Shown: piece after piece, positions 10,489 through 23,221 of the stretch
Layout of the letters: each line of letters starts with the position of its first letter
Position numbering within the stretch: position 1 is the first letter of the stretch
DNA from: Ampelocalamus luodianensis
Taxonomy: Eukaryota > Streptophyta > Magnoliopsida > Poales > Poaceae
Direction of reading: 5' to 3'
Length of the DNA: 64,000 bases
NCBI GenBank assembly: GCA_036346255.1
Contig: CM070628.1
Span: 6,525,840-6,589,839 of the forward strand
Position numbers and translations under genes: made by a program
Notes under the pieces: generated by a model
The model's input: the letters and a program-made list of their open reading frames with translations, nothing else
What the model was told of the DNA's origin: nothing
The model's database searches: none

Positions 10489-10859
10489 GTGATGCTCCTG
10501 GAGCTGATCTCCGGGAAGAGACCAACAGACGTGATCTCCGAGGAGGGCACAGCCTGCACGAGTGGGTCAGGAACCGCTACCTGCACGACGCGGGCGCCGT
10601 AGTCGAGCGCTCGCCGCTGCGTGATCCACCGTCGATGGCGCCGCTCTCCGATGGCCCACCGCAGTGCGAGGGGCTTGAGATGGAGGCCATCGTGGAGCTG
10701 CTCGAGCTCGGCGTTGCATGCTCGCAGCTCGTGCCGTCGATGAGACCCAGCATGGACGACGTGGCGCACGATATGGCTTACCTCAAGGACGGGACTTGGA
10801 GAAAGAACAGGGCGGAAGACCCAGCTGATGACCAGCAGCCTCGCTCCAAGAAATACTAG
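10489..10859 (+). pseudogene. Orphan C-terminal fragment of an LRR receptor kinase
   Basis: Translates to the end of a receptor kinase: VMLLELISGKRPTDVISEE, then after a one-base shift HSLHEWVRNRYLHDAGAVVE, EAIVELLELGVACSQL, SMRPSMDDVAH and a stop at 10857-10859. These match exon 2 of the two intact receptor kinase genes (LLELITGKRPTDVIF, LHDWLRRYYPHDVGAIV, ELIDLGLVCTQHSPSARPTM). The match starts abruptly at about 10487 within DVYSFGV, with unrelated DNA upstream. It is the third family member in the window and lies on the opposite strand from the other two. Truncation and frameshift make it a pseudogene relic. Confidence 0.88.
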
Positions 10860-11190
10860 TACTTCACAAATTTGATTTCCATGTAGAGATTAAGCAACAA
10901 AATAAGGTGGTTACAAGTGAATAATCATGCATATTACATGGATATTGCCTTTCTTCAGAAAAAGGGAGACAATGTAGATTGCCTGCATGTAATTGGTACA
11001 AATATAACTTGTTTTTGTCTAAAAAAGTGCAAAGTTGATCGACTCGGTGGACCTTATATCTTGAATTTTTCTTCAGTGCTTTGAGTTATTTATTCATGGA
11101 TAGGAGTGTATATTGGAGCTTAATTCTATGGATAAGTTGAAATGCTGAGGCACTCGATTATGAATGATGTACGCACGTTGAAAAGGCTTC
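10860..11190. other. Intergenic; nothing recognised
   Basis: AT-rich DNA after the kinase fragment and before the LINE poly(T). It may contain the old 3' flank of the kinase gene. No ORF or repeat could be supported. Confidence 0.4.
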
Positions 11191-13423
11191 TTTTTTTTAG
11201 GAAACGGCCAGAAAGCCATTATTGCATTAAAGAGGGCAGAAGGTTACAAACAAAGGGAAAATAAATCAGAGCAAAATAAAACAAAAGAGAAGAGAGGACT
11301 TCATCCCAGGGATACTTAAATAAGAAGTATCCACAGGGCTCACTTGCTTAAGCTGGTCCTCTGACAAGGGTATCCTCCCTACCTGGTAGGTAGATCTTGA
11401 GCTTGGTGGCTCCACACTGTGTCCACACCCAGGCTTCTTCCTTGATCACGGGAAATAAACTTATTGGTGTCTGTCTGAGATATTGAAAAATCCGTCTATT
11501 TCTTTCTTTTCAAATGTGTCACGGGACAAGGACTATCAACGAGGCTTGGCCCTTTCTACAAATTCCATGCCCGGAATAGAAGAGGTCTGTCCACCAGTCA
11601 ACCATTTGAGAGCGAAGTGTCCATCGTGAGGGGATTAGGTTAGGTCGCTTCACCCATGTTGCCACGAGAGACCAAAGTTGCCTGGCGAAAGGATACTCAA
11701 CGAACAAATGCATAACCGTTTCCGGGTTGCTTGTACATAGAGGACACCAATGATCATTTTGCATATGACGGCGGGTTAGGACGTCTATCGTTGGTAACCG
11801 GTGCTGGATGAGGATCCAAGCAAAAAATTTACACTTGTGCGGTGCCCAAATATCCCAAATTAGGTTTTGAAACGGAGCCTCCACCGTTCCCAAGAATTGG
11901 GCGTCATAAGCCGATTTGACTGAGTAGTCGCATGAGGTTGTCCACTTCCAAATTATATCGTCGTTGCTCTGAGAAAGAGTGACCCTACGAGTCATGGAGT
12001 AAACTTTGACAAAGTCCGGCACTAGATGCAAGGTAATTCTTCTCCTCAAGTCAGCCACCCATTTTTCTTCACGCATTGCGTCCCGAACCGTTTTGTTTTT
12101 CCTAGTTGCAATGCGATAAAGTCCCAGAGCCAGGTCCTTGAGCGACCTTGAACCCAGCCACTTGTCTTTCCAAAAGTCTGCCTTATCTCCGTTGCCAAGG
12201 CTTATCGTTGTGGAAGCCCGGAACAGAGCCTGACCAGTCTCCGTTATCGGCAAAGGCATCCCATTCCAGAGCTTTTCAGGCGCCTTCCATTGGTACCACA
12301 GCCATCGGAGATGAAGTGCCCGACTGAACGGTTGCAGAGCCAACACCCCTAGTCCACCGAACTTTTTTGGTCGACAAACCCTGCTCTAGCTTACCCAACA
12401 TTTCCCGCCAAAGCAAGTGTCTCCTCCAACCCAGAACCAAGCCCTTCGTCGCTTGTCTATTTGCTTTACGACCCAGGCTGGAAGCTCTATCGTTGTTTGG
12501 TGGTACGTTGGTATGGACGAGATGACTGCATTTAGTACCACCAGCCTCCCTACTCGGGACAACATGTTCTTGTATCCGCATAATCTGGCTTGCACCTTGT
12601 CTAAAAGAGGCTGGAACTGCGCCTTCCTTGGCTTGCAGCAGGAAAGTGGGAGGCCAAGATAACTGCATGGTAGCTGCAAACGAGTCACCGGGAAGTTTTC
12701 CAAAATATCGTCTAGGTGAAGCGACTGACATTGTATCGGTATGACAGCACTTTTGGAGATATTTATGATTAGTCCCGTTATCTCCCCAAAAATCCGTAAG
12801 ATCTCTTTCAGGCTATCGACGTCCTCCTTGGTTGGCGACAGGAAAATCGTTGCATCGTTAGCATGCAAGGACAATCTTGCTTTCACTAATCTTCCATCAA
12901 GTGGCGTAAGCCACCCATGCTAATCTGCCCTGTCCAGAATACAATGCAGGATGTCAATTGCTAGGATAAATAGATAAGGTGACAGACAATCCGCCTGCCG
13001 CACCCCGCACTAGTGCCTTATGTTCGGTCCTTGAATGCCATTTAGTACAATCTTCGAAGTTGAGGTGCCAAGCAGCATCTCAATCCATGCTCTCCATCGG
13101 TTGCCAAACCCCCTGCGTTGCAACATGTCCATCATGTATGGCCAGGAGACGGAGTCGAAAGCTTTTACGATATCCAATTTTAACAATAACATTGGCGTCC
13201 TAGACCGATGGTAGCTCTTGGCGATGTTTTGCACATAAAGGAAGTTGTCTTGTATATTCCGCCTTTTGATGAACGCACTTTGACTTGCAGAAACTAGAGC
13301 ATCTATGTATTTGGATAGCCTAATGGAGAGCATCTTCGAAAGGATCTTGACTGTGCTGTGGATGGGGCTAATCGGCCTGAATTCTGAGATCTCAGTTGCC
13401 TGGCCCTTTTTTGGAAGAAGTAT
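11191..13423 (-). mobile_element. L1-type LINE, 3' part (interrupted by the Tekay element)
   Basis: Minus-strand LINE. Its 3' poly(A) appears as the T run at 11191-11198, preceded in sense by a short 3' UTR. The reverse transcriptase palm and the C-terminal zf-RVT domain are encoded on the minus strand up to 13423, where a 15.4 kb LTR element interrupts it. The coding sense resumes at 28795. Confidence 0.9.
11519..13423 (-). pseudogene. LINE ORF2: reverse transcriptase palm/thumb and zf-RVT domain
   Basis: Recognisable L1-clade RT blocks on the minus strand: ILLPKKGQATEISEFRPISP, then QSAFIKRRNIQDNF, then LLLKLDIVKAFDSVSW, then the catalytic box as HANDATIFLSP. The usual motif is xADD, so the first catalytic Asp is replaced by Asn. 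The C-terminal zinc-binding region reads KCKFFAWILIQHRLPT and CPLCTSNPETVMHLF. Frame changes near 12890, 12740 and 12350 and the catalytic substitution mark it as dead. It joins the 28795-29195 segment across the insertion. Confidence 0.88.
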
Positions 13424-16400
13424 TGTGGGGACCCCGGTAATTATCTCCATAAGACCGAGATTAGACAAGGTCTTAGGGACATAATTACGGGTCTCCGGTA
13501 AATGAATTCCAATTTAACTCTATCCAAGTGAGGGGCTTAGCCGAATACTAGAGCCTCAACGATCATGCGCGCTGCTCCTTTGCGAGTGCTACATGATTGT
13601 CGATTCTCTTTCGATTCGAAGCACTACACCTAGTGAGTTAAATGAGGATTCATTAACAACGGGTATGACTTATATTGGCTCCCAAGATCAACGACCAATA
13701 TACTCATACCCTCATCCAACGTTGATTACATCCATACAACGCATACAACAAGAGATCAAAAGACATACTGCATAATAGTCAAAGTCTACAACTTATTACA
13801 TACGGTCGACCGGCCAAATTCAAAGTAAAGTATCAAGTAGCAGCGGAAGCAAGTAAATTAAGCAAAAGACCAGTAGTGGTATGCCCATCACCCATCGGCA
13901 ACCGACTAGGAGTTAAATGATAGCACACTACTCGTTAGTGACACCCAAGTCAACACTAACAAGATCGTCAGACTCAAAATCTTCCTCACCTGAAAAGGCC
14001 AGCAAACATCTGGCTGAGTACAAGTGTACTCGCAAGTCTTACACAAATAAAATTAGTTATGCATAAGGGTCATTCAAAGGATGGCTCATATTGGTTTAGT
14101 TTTGCGAAAGAGACGCAACAAATAACATCCTACACATACTAGTTTTTCATGTGCCCATTTTAAAATTAGATTTGAAGTAGAAGTAAAGCATGTAGTAAAG
14201 CATTTCAGTAATAAACAATTGAATCATGCAAAGACCAAAGTGGCAGCCCACTTTGATGTATTAAACAAATAAACATTCCGTTCATGACGAATACCAAGTT
14301 CAACCACAATTTTAATTAAAAGACTAACAATAGTAACTCCCGAACTCAAGCGGTTGTCCATAACCGTGAACACGGCTATTCGAATAGATTGATACCCTGC
14401 AGGGGTGTACTACTTTACCCACACGACATGATTAGCCCGTAAGCCTCCAGATGCCTCCGAATATAGCATACTTCCTATGGTATGCCGTAGGGTAAATCAA
14501 GATCTGATCATTTTCAGCAAGAAGGCCCTATTGAGCTAAGTCCCCCTTGTGAGATGGTTCCTTGCCTAGTACAAGCATCTGATAGCACTTGCTAGGGGGC
14601 TCACAAGTTATATTGGACATACCGATGTAATCAAAACAAATAGAATTGGTGCCCCCTTGCACACTATAAAGGATTACATCGGCTCCTAAGGGACATAGGA
14701 TTTCACGGTCGCTATGCCCTTACACCACCATGGGACTTAACACAATAAAACTCTCCCCCTACTTAACCATACGGCTCCCAACCCGCGTGTGGCAGCACGA
14801 GTGTACTTGAATTAACGACGTTACCAAAGTTCGGTCCTCAATTGTCCAGACAAGTCCTTCCACTTGCCCAATGCTCATGCACAAAGACACCATCACTAAC
14901 CAACACTTGTCCGGACCAGATCTCATTTTAAAATGAAAAATTTTAGCTCATAACACAGATACGAAGATCTGAATTAAAGTATAAAGAGGTAAGTATGTGT
15001 TTCCCATAATTGTCGGGTTAGCCCCGGCAATCAAACTGTCGTGTCTAGACTTGCATGACTAAGCAACCCATATTCAATAATCATCACATCCTATCTTAAG
15101 CATGTAGGTACTGGCATAATTCAAGATTAACCTCAAGCATAGGACATAACTAAACTACACATCACAAAAATATTTACATAATCAAAATAGCATGCAAGCA
15201 ATTATCATTGCACTAACTTAACCAAAACTGGGATCAAATATGATGCAAAAAAAAGTTCAAATGATGCTTGCCTTGCTGGTACAGTAGCTGCTCACTCTCA
15301 GTAGCGTAAGTGTCGATATCAATATGCTCGAGATCTATATAATTATAACATCAAATAAATACCGAGAAAACAACTCAAAAACCAAAATGCTCCAAAATGC
15401 ATGATTTTTCTACAGTAGTTAGGCCATGATTTTAGATGAATTTAGGTAAAATAATTATTCCATTTGGAGTTATGAATTGAAAGTTATGCTATTTTGAATT
15501 TCAGGTTTCATTAAACCTTAAGTCGTGTAATTTAATTATTTGTCCAAAATTTGTAGAACAGTGGTGGGGTAAAGGATTGCATAGGTAAATAGGTAATATT
15601 AATACAAGTTCAAAACAGTTGGGTTTGTCCTTTTTGGAGTTTTCATGATTTAGTTATGTATTTTCAAAGTTATCAGCCTTTTATAGTGTAACAATAATAG
15701 AGTTAAAGATTATATCCTCCCAAATATAGTTTCTGTGAGAGAGGTAATATGGAGACCATTTTTAGAATTAAGTTCACTGAAAATGAAAATTATCAAAAGT
15801 GGTCTCACTGTTTTTGGAGTTTTCAATAATTACTTATGCATTTTTTGAAGTTATCAGTCCTTTTTTTCTATTGTACAAATAATGGCTTTTAAGGGATTAA
15901 TCACCAACTAATACTCTCTGTTACAGAGGTATGCTCGAAACCAATTTTAATATTGAGTTCATTAAAAATTAAAATTTCCAGAAGTGGTTTCACTCAATTT
16001 GGAGTTGAATTGATTTAGATATGAATTTGTGAGGTGAATACCATTTTTCAGTGCATACATAAACTGATTTCAAATTTCATAATGCACTAAATAGTTTTCT
16101 TACCGAGGCCTGCGCTAGCCACTGTCAATGACTTGCGGGCCCGATGAACAGTGCGTTTTCTATTTAACTCAGATAAAAAAAAGCGCCGACAGTGGGGTCC
16201 ATCGCCGGTGACTGCTCATGGAACTTGGTCCACGCGCGGGGCTTACGGCGATGGGCCCACTCGTCAGTCTCTCTCGCATCTCGCTTATCCACTCGGCTTT
16301 CTGTGCAAGGTCCCACACGTCGGCGACACATTGTGACGGTTAAGACAGCGCTTAAATGCTAATGATTGGCGCTTAATCCTAATGGCGTGCTACTGATGTG

Positions 16401-18126
16401 CGGACGGCTCGGCACGTCCCCGCCCGCTTGCCCGGAGGCTCGCCGGCGATTCCGGCCACGGCGGCGCCAGCCAAGGGCATAGACAGAAGCACAATAGTGT
16501 GGCGCTCCTAATGAGAGTAGTCTCAACGGCGGAGCCGACCTGTACCGGCGGCTAGCCGGAGTTGAGCGGCGGCGAAAATACGGCAAAAGAGTACAAGGCA
16601 AAAGAGAGCTCCGCCGCGACATACAAGCGAGTGCCTGAGTACTAAGGACTAACTAGAAGGTTACCTGGGCTAGATGGAAGCTCGGGGAAGCTTGAAGATG
16701 GCTGGAGCAATGACGGCGCCGGAGAAGACAAGTACGGCAAAAGGGGCTTCACGTGGATTGGAGCCCTTGAGCAAAACCAGCTAAAGTGAGTGGTCGGAGC
16801 AGCTCAAGGGTTACATTAGGAAGCTACTAGAGCAAGGAATCGACAAAAGACTTACCGGAATGAGGTAGGAGACGAAGGGGTGTTTCACGGCCGAAAATGG
16901 TTAAGTCCTCAATTCGCCGAGATCCTGTCGTGCACTACCCAAATAGAGTTAGGGGTTTAGATCAGTGGCCTAAAGCATGCAAGATGACGCGGTGGATTGA
17001 GGATAATACCTCCCGGACACGAAGAACGCACGGGTGTGTCCATGGTGGCGCTTCTCGCCGTGAGTGGAGCACGAAGATGAACCAGAAGCTACAAGCAAAG
17101 ATAGGAGCTCGCATAAGCAAAAATAGAAACGGTGAGGAACAACAAGAAGGGAGGGATAGTCCGGAGGAGGCTTACCCGAGAGACGCACACGGGAGAGCTT
17201 CCTCCTCCTCTGCCGAAAAGAGGAGAAGTGAGGAAGAATAGGGCACCGAGGGGGTATTATGTCCCGGGAGAAGACGGAGTGAAGGCGGCGAGAGACGGAG
17301 CAGCTCGGGGAGTGGTCAGATGGGGCGGTGGATTGACGGCGTCGACGGAGCACCACGAGTGTCGCGGCGCGTGGCACCTGGATGCCCGAGCGAGCGTGAC
17401 GGGAGGAAGACGACGATGCCGCAAAGACGGCCCACGGCCGGCGTCTCCTCGTTCGCGAAGCCGAGACGTGGTCCACCGCCGCCGTTAGATCTAGATCCAC
17501 GGACCGAGGTTCAAAGACGAGGAAAAGGGCGGGGCGAAGCAGACGTGATCTCACCACGAGTTCCCATCGGACGCCCTCGAGAGGTGCGTTTAGATGATCG
17601 GGTTGAGTCGTCTCGCCGAGTCGGACTCGAGTCTAGGTTTGGCTCAGCCCGAGGAATAGTACTAGGTTTGGTGACTTAATTCAAACTGATTCTACTTTGA
17701 CTGGTAATTTATAAATAGAAATAAATTTCATAAAATAATGAAATAATTTGTGGGGGTTCCTGGGAGTATATAGTTCCCATAAAAATTATGAAACCCCACT
17801 GTTCATATTAAAATTTGTGACATTTAAATTCAAACATGTTGTATGTCTATGAATGTTGTTTGAATTTTTAATTAGGTTCAAACTAGTCCCAAAAATTTTG
17901 GAAAAATTATATTTATTCATGAGAATTAATGTAGTATTTAAATAAATTGATTCCAGATGATGATCACAACTTTTTATTACAGATGCTAAAAGAAAACCGA
18001 AATTTGAAGTGTATGTTTATATGAAATGAGATTTTCCAAGTACAATATATTATGAAATGATTTGAATTTGATAATGCATGTTAGTGAGATGCATTATAAT
18101 CCATTTTAATAGTTGGGGCTGTGACA
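13424..18126 (-). repeat. 3' LTR of the Tekay-type element
   Basis: 4703 bp. In element sense it starts TGTCACAGCCCCAACT and ends GGGGTCCCCACA. It aligns over its full length with 24074-28789. Long stretches are identical, but small indels concentrate where CG dinucleotides occur. Several ORFs of 60-195 codons inside it are GC-rich, unrelated to known domains, and not conserved as frames between the two LTRs, so I do not call genes here. Confidence 0.93.
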
Positions 18127-18129
18127 AAT

Positions 18130-18141
18130 CCCCCCCCCCCC
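18130..18141 (-). promoter_or_regulatory. Polypurine tract (G12) of the Tekay-type element
   Basis: Twelve C on the + strand (twelve G in element sense) lie three bases from the 3' LTR start. Position and composition fit the plus-strand primer. Confidence 0.7.
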
Positions 18142-18325
18142 TTACAAAAGATCTCGACCCGAAATCTGGGTGGAGAAGAATTAGAAGGTTTTCATTAGAA
18201 GTTATAATTTATGCTGTCTTGATTTCCTTCAAAGATAGCGTTGACATGTTATAATTATGCTATAAGAATAAAAAAAATTCTTACATTGATATGTTTTACC
18301 TTTCCTTTCTTGATACGAAGGTACT

Positions 18326-19959
18326 TCATGTAGAGAAGAGGTCTGGATACGCCGCTCGCATCCGGTCTTCACGTTCCCAAGTTGCTTCATCTTCCGTGTG
18401 GTTACTCCATTGGACCTTGACGAACTTGATGTCACGATTCCTCGTCTTGCGCTCGGTTTCTTCGAGGATACGAATCGGGCTCTCTCGATAAGATAGATCG
18501 GGTTGCAAGTCGAGTTCGTCCAACTCGGTTGCTTCCGTTGGGACTCGAAGACATTTCTTGAGTTGGGAGACATGGAAGACGTTATGCACGTCTGAAAGTG
18601 AAGGTGGCAACTCCAACTGGTTGGCCACCGATCCCAACTTAGCTAGAATACGGAAAGGTCCAATATAGCGAGGTGCTAATTTACCTTTGATTTGGAAGCG
18701 ACGAACTCCTTTCATAGGAGAGACTTTAAGATATACATGATCGCCCACTTGAAACTCAACTCGCGGCGGCGACGGTCAGCATATGACTTCTGACGTGATT
18801 GAGCCGTCCTAAGTCGTTCGCGAATGACACGAACTTGTTCTTCAGCATCTTCCACCAAGGTTGGGCCATAGAATGGCCTCTCCCCGGCTTCAGACCAGTT
18901 CAAAGGTGTTCTACAAGCTCTCCCATACAATGCCTCGAATGGTGACATCTGAATACTGGATTGGAAGTTGTTATTGTATGAGAACTCGGCAAACGGTAAA
19001 CATTTTTCCCAACTATCGCTGTAGGATAACACGCAAGCCCGGAGAAGGTCTTCCAAGACTTGATTTACCCTTTCAACTTGTCCATCTGTTTGCGGGTGAT
19101 AAGCGGAGCTAAAGGATAGGTTGGTCCCCATTGCTTGATGCAAGCAGTTCCAGAAATGAGAGGTGAATTGGGGACCTCTGTCTGAAACAATCACTTTGGG
19201 TACCCCGTGGAGACAAACAATTCTTGAAATATAAAGTTCTGCTAGTTTGGCCCCGGTGTAGGTGGTCTTGATAGGAATAAAATGGGCAACCTTGGTTAAA
19301 CGATCCACAATCACCCATATAGAATCAAATCCAGTTTTAGTTCTAGGAAGGCCGGTGATAAAATCCATGCCAACTTCTTCCCATTTCCACTGGGGAATGG
19401 GCAGGGGATCTAGAGTACCAGCTAGCTTCAAATGCTCAGCCTTAACTCTTTGACATAGATCACACTCGGCCACATACTGTGCAACGTACCGCTTCATTCG
19501 GCTCCACCACAGTTTCTTTTTCAAATCTTGATACATTTTCGTACTCCCGGGGTGGATAGAGAATTTTGAGTTATGAGCCTCCTTGAGAATCAATTCTCTC
19601 AAGTGGCGATCAAATGGTACCACCATACGGTTTCCAAACCATAGAGTACCTTGTGCATCTTGCTTAAAACATTTAGCCTTACCTTGTTTCATTAGTTCTA
19701 AAATTTGAGCCACTTCTAAATCAGTTTTCTGGGCTTCCCTAATCTGGTCCTCAAGTGTGCAAGTCACACTAAGGGCTGCAAGCGAACCTTCTTCAACTAT
19801 CTCCAGGTGTAGGCCTTGCAATGCAGCACACAAGCCCGCAGAAAAAGGAGTTACCGACAAACAGTTGCATTGAGATTTTCTACTCAATGCGTCGGCCACG
19901 ACATTAGCCTTCCCTGGATGGTAATGGAGTCCTATATCATAATCTTTAATCAACTCAAG
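18326..19959 (-). pseudogene. RNase H end, integrase and chromodomain of the Tekay-type pol
   Basis: Minus strand. VVADALSRKSQ ends RNase H. The integrase HHCC finger follows (H..HPGSTKMYQDL...CDLCQRVKAEH), then the DDE core with D in DFITGLPRTK, D in VSDRGPQFTS and E in DGQVERVNQ. A GPF module (YIGPFRILAKLGSVA) and a chromodomain (FVKVQWSNHTEDEATWERED) end the protein at the stop at 18326. A frame change at about 18740 splits integrase from the GPF/chromodomain part. This is the best-preserved part of the element. Confidence 0.9.
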
Positions 19960-21123
19960 TCATCTTCTTTGTCTCAAGTTCAGGTCGGCTTGGGTGAAAA
20001 TATATTTAAGGCTCTTATGGTCGGTGTAGATCTCGCAACGATTACCGATGAGGTAATATCGCCAAATCTTCAAGGCATGAACTACAGCTGCGAGCTCTAG
20101 GTCGTGTGCGGGATAATTGGCCTCATGGGGCCTCAATTGCCTCGATGCGTAGGCCACCACTCGGCCGTCTTGCATAAGCACACAACCGAGCCCATGGCGA
20201 GATGCATCACAGTAGATATCAAAGCTCTTGTGAATGTCTAGCAGAACAAGCACGGGAGCTTCTGTCAGACATTCTTTCAGGGTTTGGAAGCTTTGCTCGC
20301 AATCTGCTGTCCACTCAAATTTCTTTTCTTTCTTTAGAAGTTGGGTCATAGGCTTTGCAATTTTTGAGAAATTCTTGATGAACCTACGGTAGTATCCCGC
20401 AAGTCCAAGAAAACTATGAATGTCAGTGACGCTCTTGGGTTGCTTCCACTCAAGGACATCTTGCACCTTACTAGGATCAACAGCGACACCGCCCTTAGAT
20501 AAGATATGTCCCAAGAAACTAACCTCTCAAGCCAAAACTCACATTTCTTTGAATTTGGCGTCTGGTGATGGTGGCGAAGCTTTTCTAACACAAGTCTCAA
20601 ATGTTCCTCGTGCTCAAGATCGACTTAGAATAGATAAGGATATCATCAATGAAAACCACTACAAACCGATCTCGTATTCCATGAACACGTAATTCATGAG
20701 GTTCATGAAATAGGTCAGCATTGGTCAAACCAAAGGACATGATTGTGTACTCGTTACAAACCGTAACGAGTAGAGAAGGCGGTCTTGAATGTCCTCGGTT
20801 CTAACTTTAACTGATGGTACCTAACCTCAAGTCAATTTTGGAGAACACCGAGCTCCACTAAGCTGGTCAAATAGGTCATCGATCCGCGGAAGCGATACTT
20901 GTTCTTGACGGTGACCTCATTCAATGACAGTAGTCCCACACATCCGTAGACTCTTGTCTTTCTTCTTGACAAAGAGAGCCGGCATCCCCAAGGCGAGGAG
21001 CTAGGCCTCATGAAACCCTTGTCTTGCAACTCCTTAAGTTGTTCTTTTAATTCGCTAGCTCATTGGCGCATCCGTCTGGCTTTTTGAGATGGGCGCGATC
21101 AGGTGCAAGCTCAATGACAAACT
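19960..21123 (-). pseudogene. Reverse transcriptase and RNase H of the Tekay-type pol (heavily shifted)
   Basis: RNase H is readable at 19960-20514 (YCDASRHGLGCVLMQDG, TDHKSLKYIFTQADLN). The RT thumb and connection appear as LRLVLEKLRHH, KCEFWLE and MGHILSKGGVAVDP. The palm at about 20600-21060 is only visible by switching frames every few dozen bases (SLNEVTVKNKY in one frame, pieces of the FIDD box region in others). At least four small indels break it. No functional RT can be made. Confidence 0.8.
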
Positions 21124-22861
21124 CTACCTCTCGGTCGGGGTATACCGGAAGTTCCTCGGGAACACATCAGGATACTCACTCACTATTGGTACCTCCTCTA
21201 GCTCGAGAGAGGTACTCGCCTTTAAAGCATATAGGTGAGAACTACCCACTAAAGGTGCAAAGACGATCTGGATGTCGTCCTCGCTAGTCACTGAAATAGA
21301 CCGCTGGGCACAATCAATCTTCCCTTGATTCTTAGATAACCAATCCATCCCTAAGATAACATCAATGCCCACTGAACTTATCACTATTAAGCTTGTTGAA
21401 AAGTTAACATTTTGTATTTCAATTTTTACGTCCCTGCAGACTTGATCGGTGTAGAAAACCGACCCTGGGGACTGAATACGATAAGGCGGGTGAAGTGCGT
21501 GTATCTTGAATTGGTTAACTGCAGCATACTCGTTTTTAATAAATGAATGAGATGCTCCAGAATCAAATAAAACCGATGCAGGACACGAATTAACAAGTAG
21601 TGTACCTAGCACGACGTCAGGTGCGTCGGTCGCCTCCTCTGCTGAGACGTGGTTGACGCGACCACATGCATGCTGGGGTGGAGTAGGTGCTGCCCTCTGT
21701 GGTGGTGGCGGTGGCCTCGCTGGAGCTGGGGCTGGTGGCGCTGGAGCAGAGTGCGTCCGGGGCATCCCTCGCTGCTTGGCGAGGCACTGCGAAGCATAGT
21801 GGCCCTGACGACCACAGTGTAAACAAGTAACGCCGGGCTTGTATGCCCCGCCAGTCTGTGGTCTCTGGCCCCCGCTGTGCTGCTGAGCTGCCGGTGGAGA
21901 AGGTCGTGGAGGTGCCACAGGAGACCTCGGTGGTGCTGAAGTTGGAGCACGAGGTGCCTGAGGTAGTCCTGGGCGCGGCCTGGGAAAACTGCCACTCGCC
22001 ACTGCCGTTTGTAAAGCTCTCCTCCTCTTCCTCGACTCATCCACTGTCATGCTCTCATGCTCCACCACTATCGCCTTGTTGACCAGATGCTGGAAACTCC
22101 TGAAATCATGTGCAGCTAAAACAAGCCGCAACTCCTCGGTCAGCCCATGGAAGAACCTGTTCCGGCGACGAGCGTCTGTCGAGACGTCGTCCGGAGCATA
22201 CCTGGCCAAGTAGTTGAAATCATGCATGTACTCGATCGTATCCTCCGTCCACGCCTCAAGGCAGGAAGCTGCGCCGCTTGATAAGCGGCACTCCCTCCGA
22301 TATATGGGCCTCTCGGGCGCGTCCTCGAACTCGTCCCAAGTCGAGGCGTAGCGGCCGGCTGCATGGCGGAATAACTATCCCACCACGCGCTGCCGCACCC
22401 GCCAACCGATAGGCGGCAAACAAGACTCTCTCAACTCCGGTACATCGCGCAATGTTCGACTTCTTCTCTATGTTGTGCGGCCGGTCCTCCGCCTCCATCG
22501 GGTCCTTGCTACCCGCAAAGCGTCGGAGGGTTGGTCGCTGAAACTCAGCCGAGACCTCCGTCGCGCTTCGGTGCGGGCAGCTCCTCTGCCGGGCCGAGCT
22601 GGAGCGGTGTTACGACGATCGCCTCAAGCATCCGGTGCGGTCCATCCGGTTGCGCTCAATCATCATCATAAACTCGATCATGGATGGCGGCGGAGGAGCA
22701 CCTCTCAGCGGTCCGCCTCGCTGGACGGCGGTGAGAGGGCTCGCCATGCTCGACGATCGCTGGGATGACCGTCCCGATCGTAGAAATCGCTCGGGGTGCT
22801 AGACGTGGTACCTAGATGGGAGCCTCGCGCGCAGGCTCTCGATCGCGAGTCGGTCTGTCAT
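21124..22861 (-). pseudogene. gag, zinc knuckle and protease of the Tekay-type element
   Basis: Minus strand, with a plausible ATG at 22861-22859 (MTDRLAIESLRARL). Capsid pieces are readable across frame changes: NIEKKSNIARCTGVERVLFA, then MHDFNYLARYAPDDV and FFHGLTEELRLVLA. A proline-rich linker leads to a canonical CCHC knuckle CLHCGRQGHYASQC and the retropepsin DSG site LFDSGASHSFI, then VILGMDWLSKNQGKIDC. The 21124-22227 stretch is one open frame; the part upstream is shifted at least twice. Confidence 0.85.
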
Positions 22862-23221
22862 CTCAGATTAGACAAGGATGGTTAGTAATCAAGATTAAAA
22901 GCCATCACTTGGCCATACATGCACAATCGATATCAAAGAGCATGAAAACTATAACCTCAAATGGAACACCAAACATTAAGCGACATAAAACCAAATCGAT
23001 ACAACTCCGTACATAAGCGCCCGTAGGCTTAAGATTACAACTGAAATAGTAGTGTTTGCAATTAAAACATAACAGTTCGACATCCACTACCCTATTACAT
23101 AAATCTAAGGATACAAGCTCAAACATAGAGCTCTCTGCCCTAACTGCCTAGATATTATTCCGGTCAAAGTTCACCGGAAAGTTATCGGCAGTGGTATCGA
23201 GGGATCTGTGTCGTGCAGGTC

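Noticed and set aside
16359..17679. ORFs of 87-195 codons inside the Tekay LTR (and copies at 27005-28218)
   Set aside because: GC-rich LTR sequence. The frames are not preserved between the two LTR copies except for one 87-codon frame, and none shows a domain.
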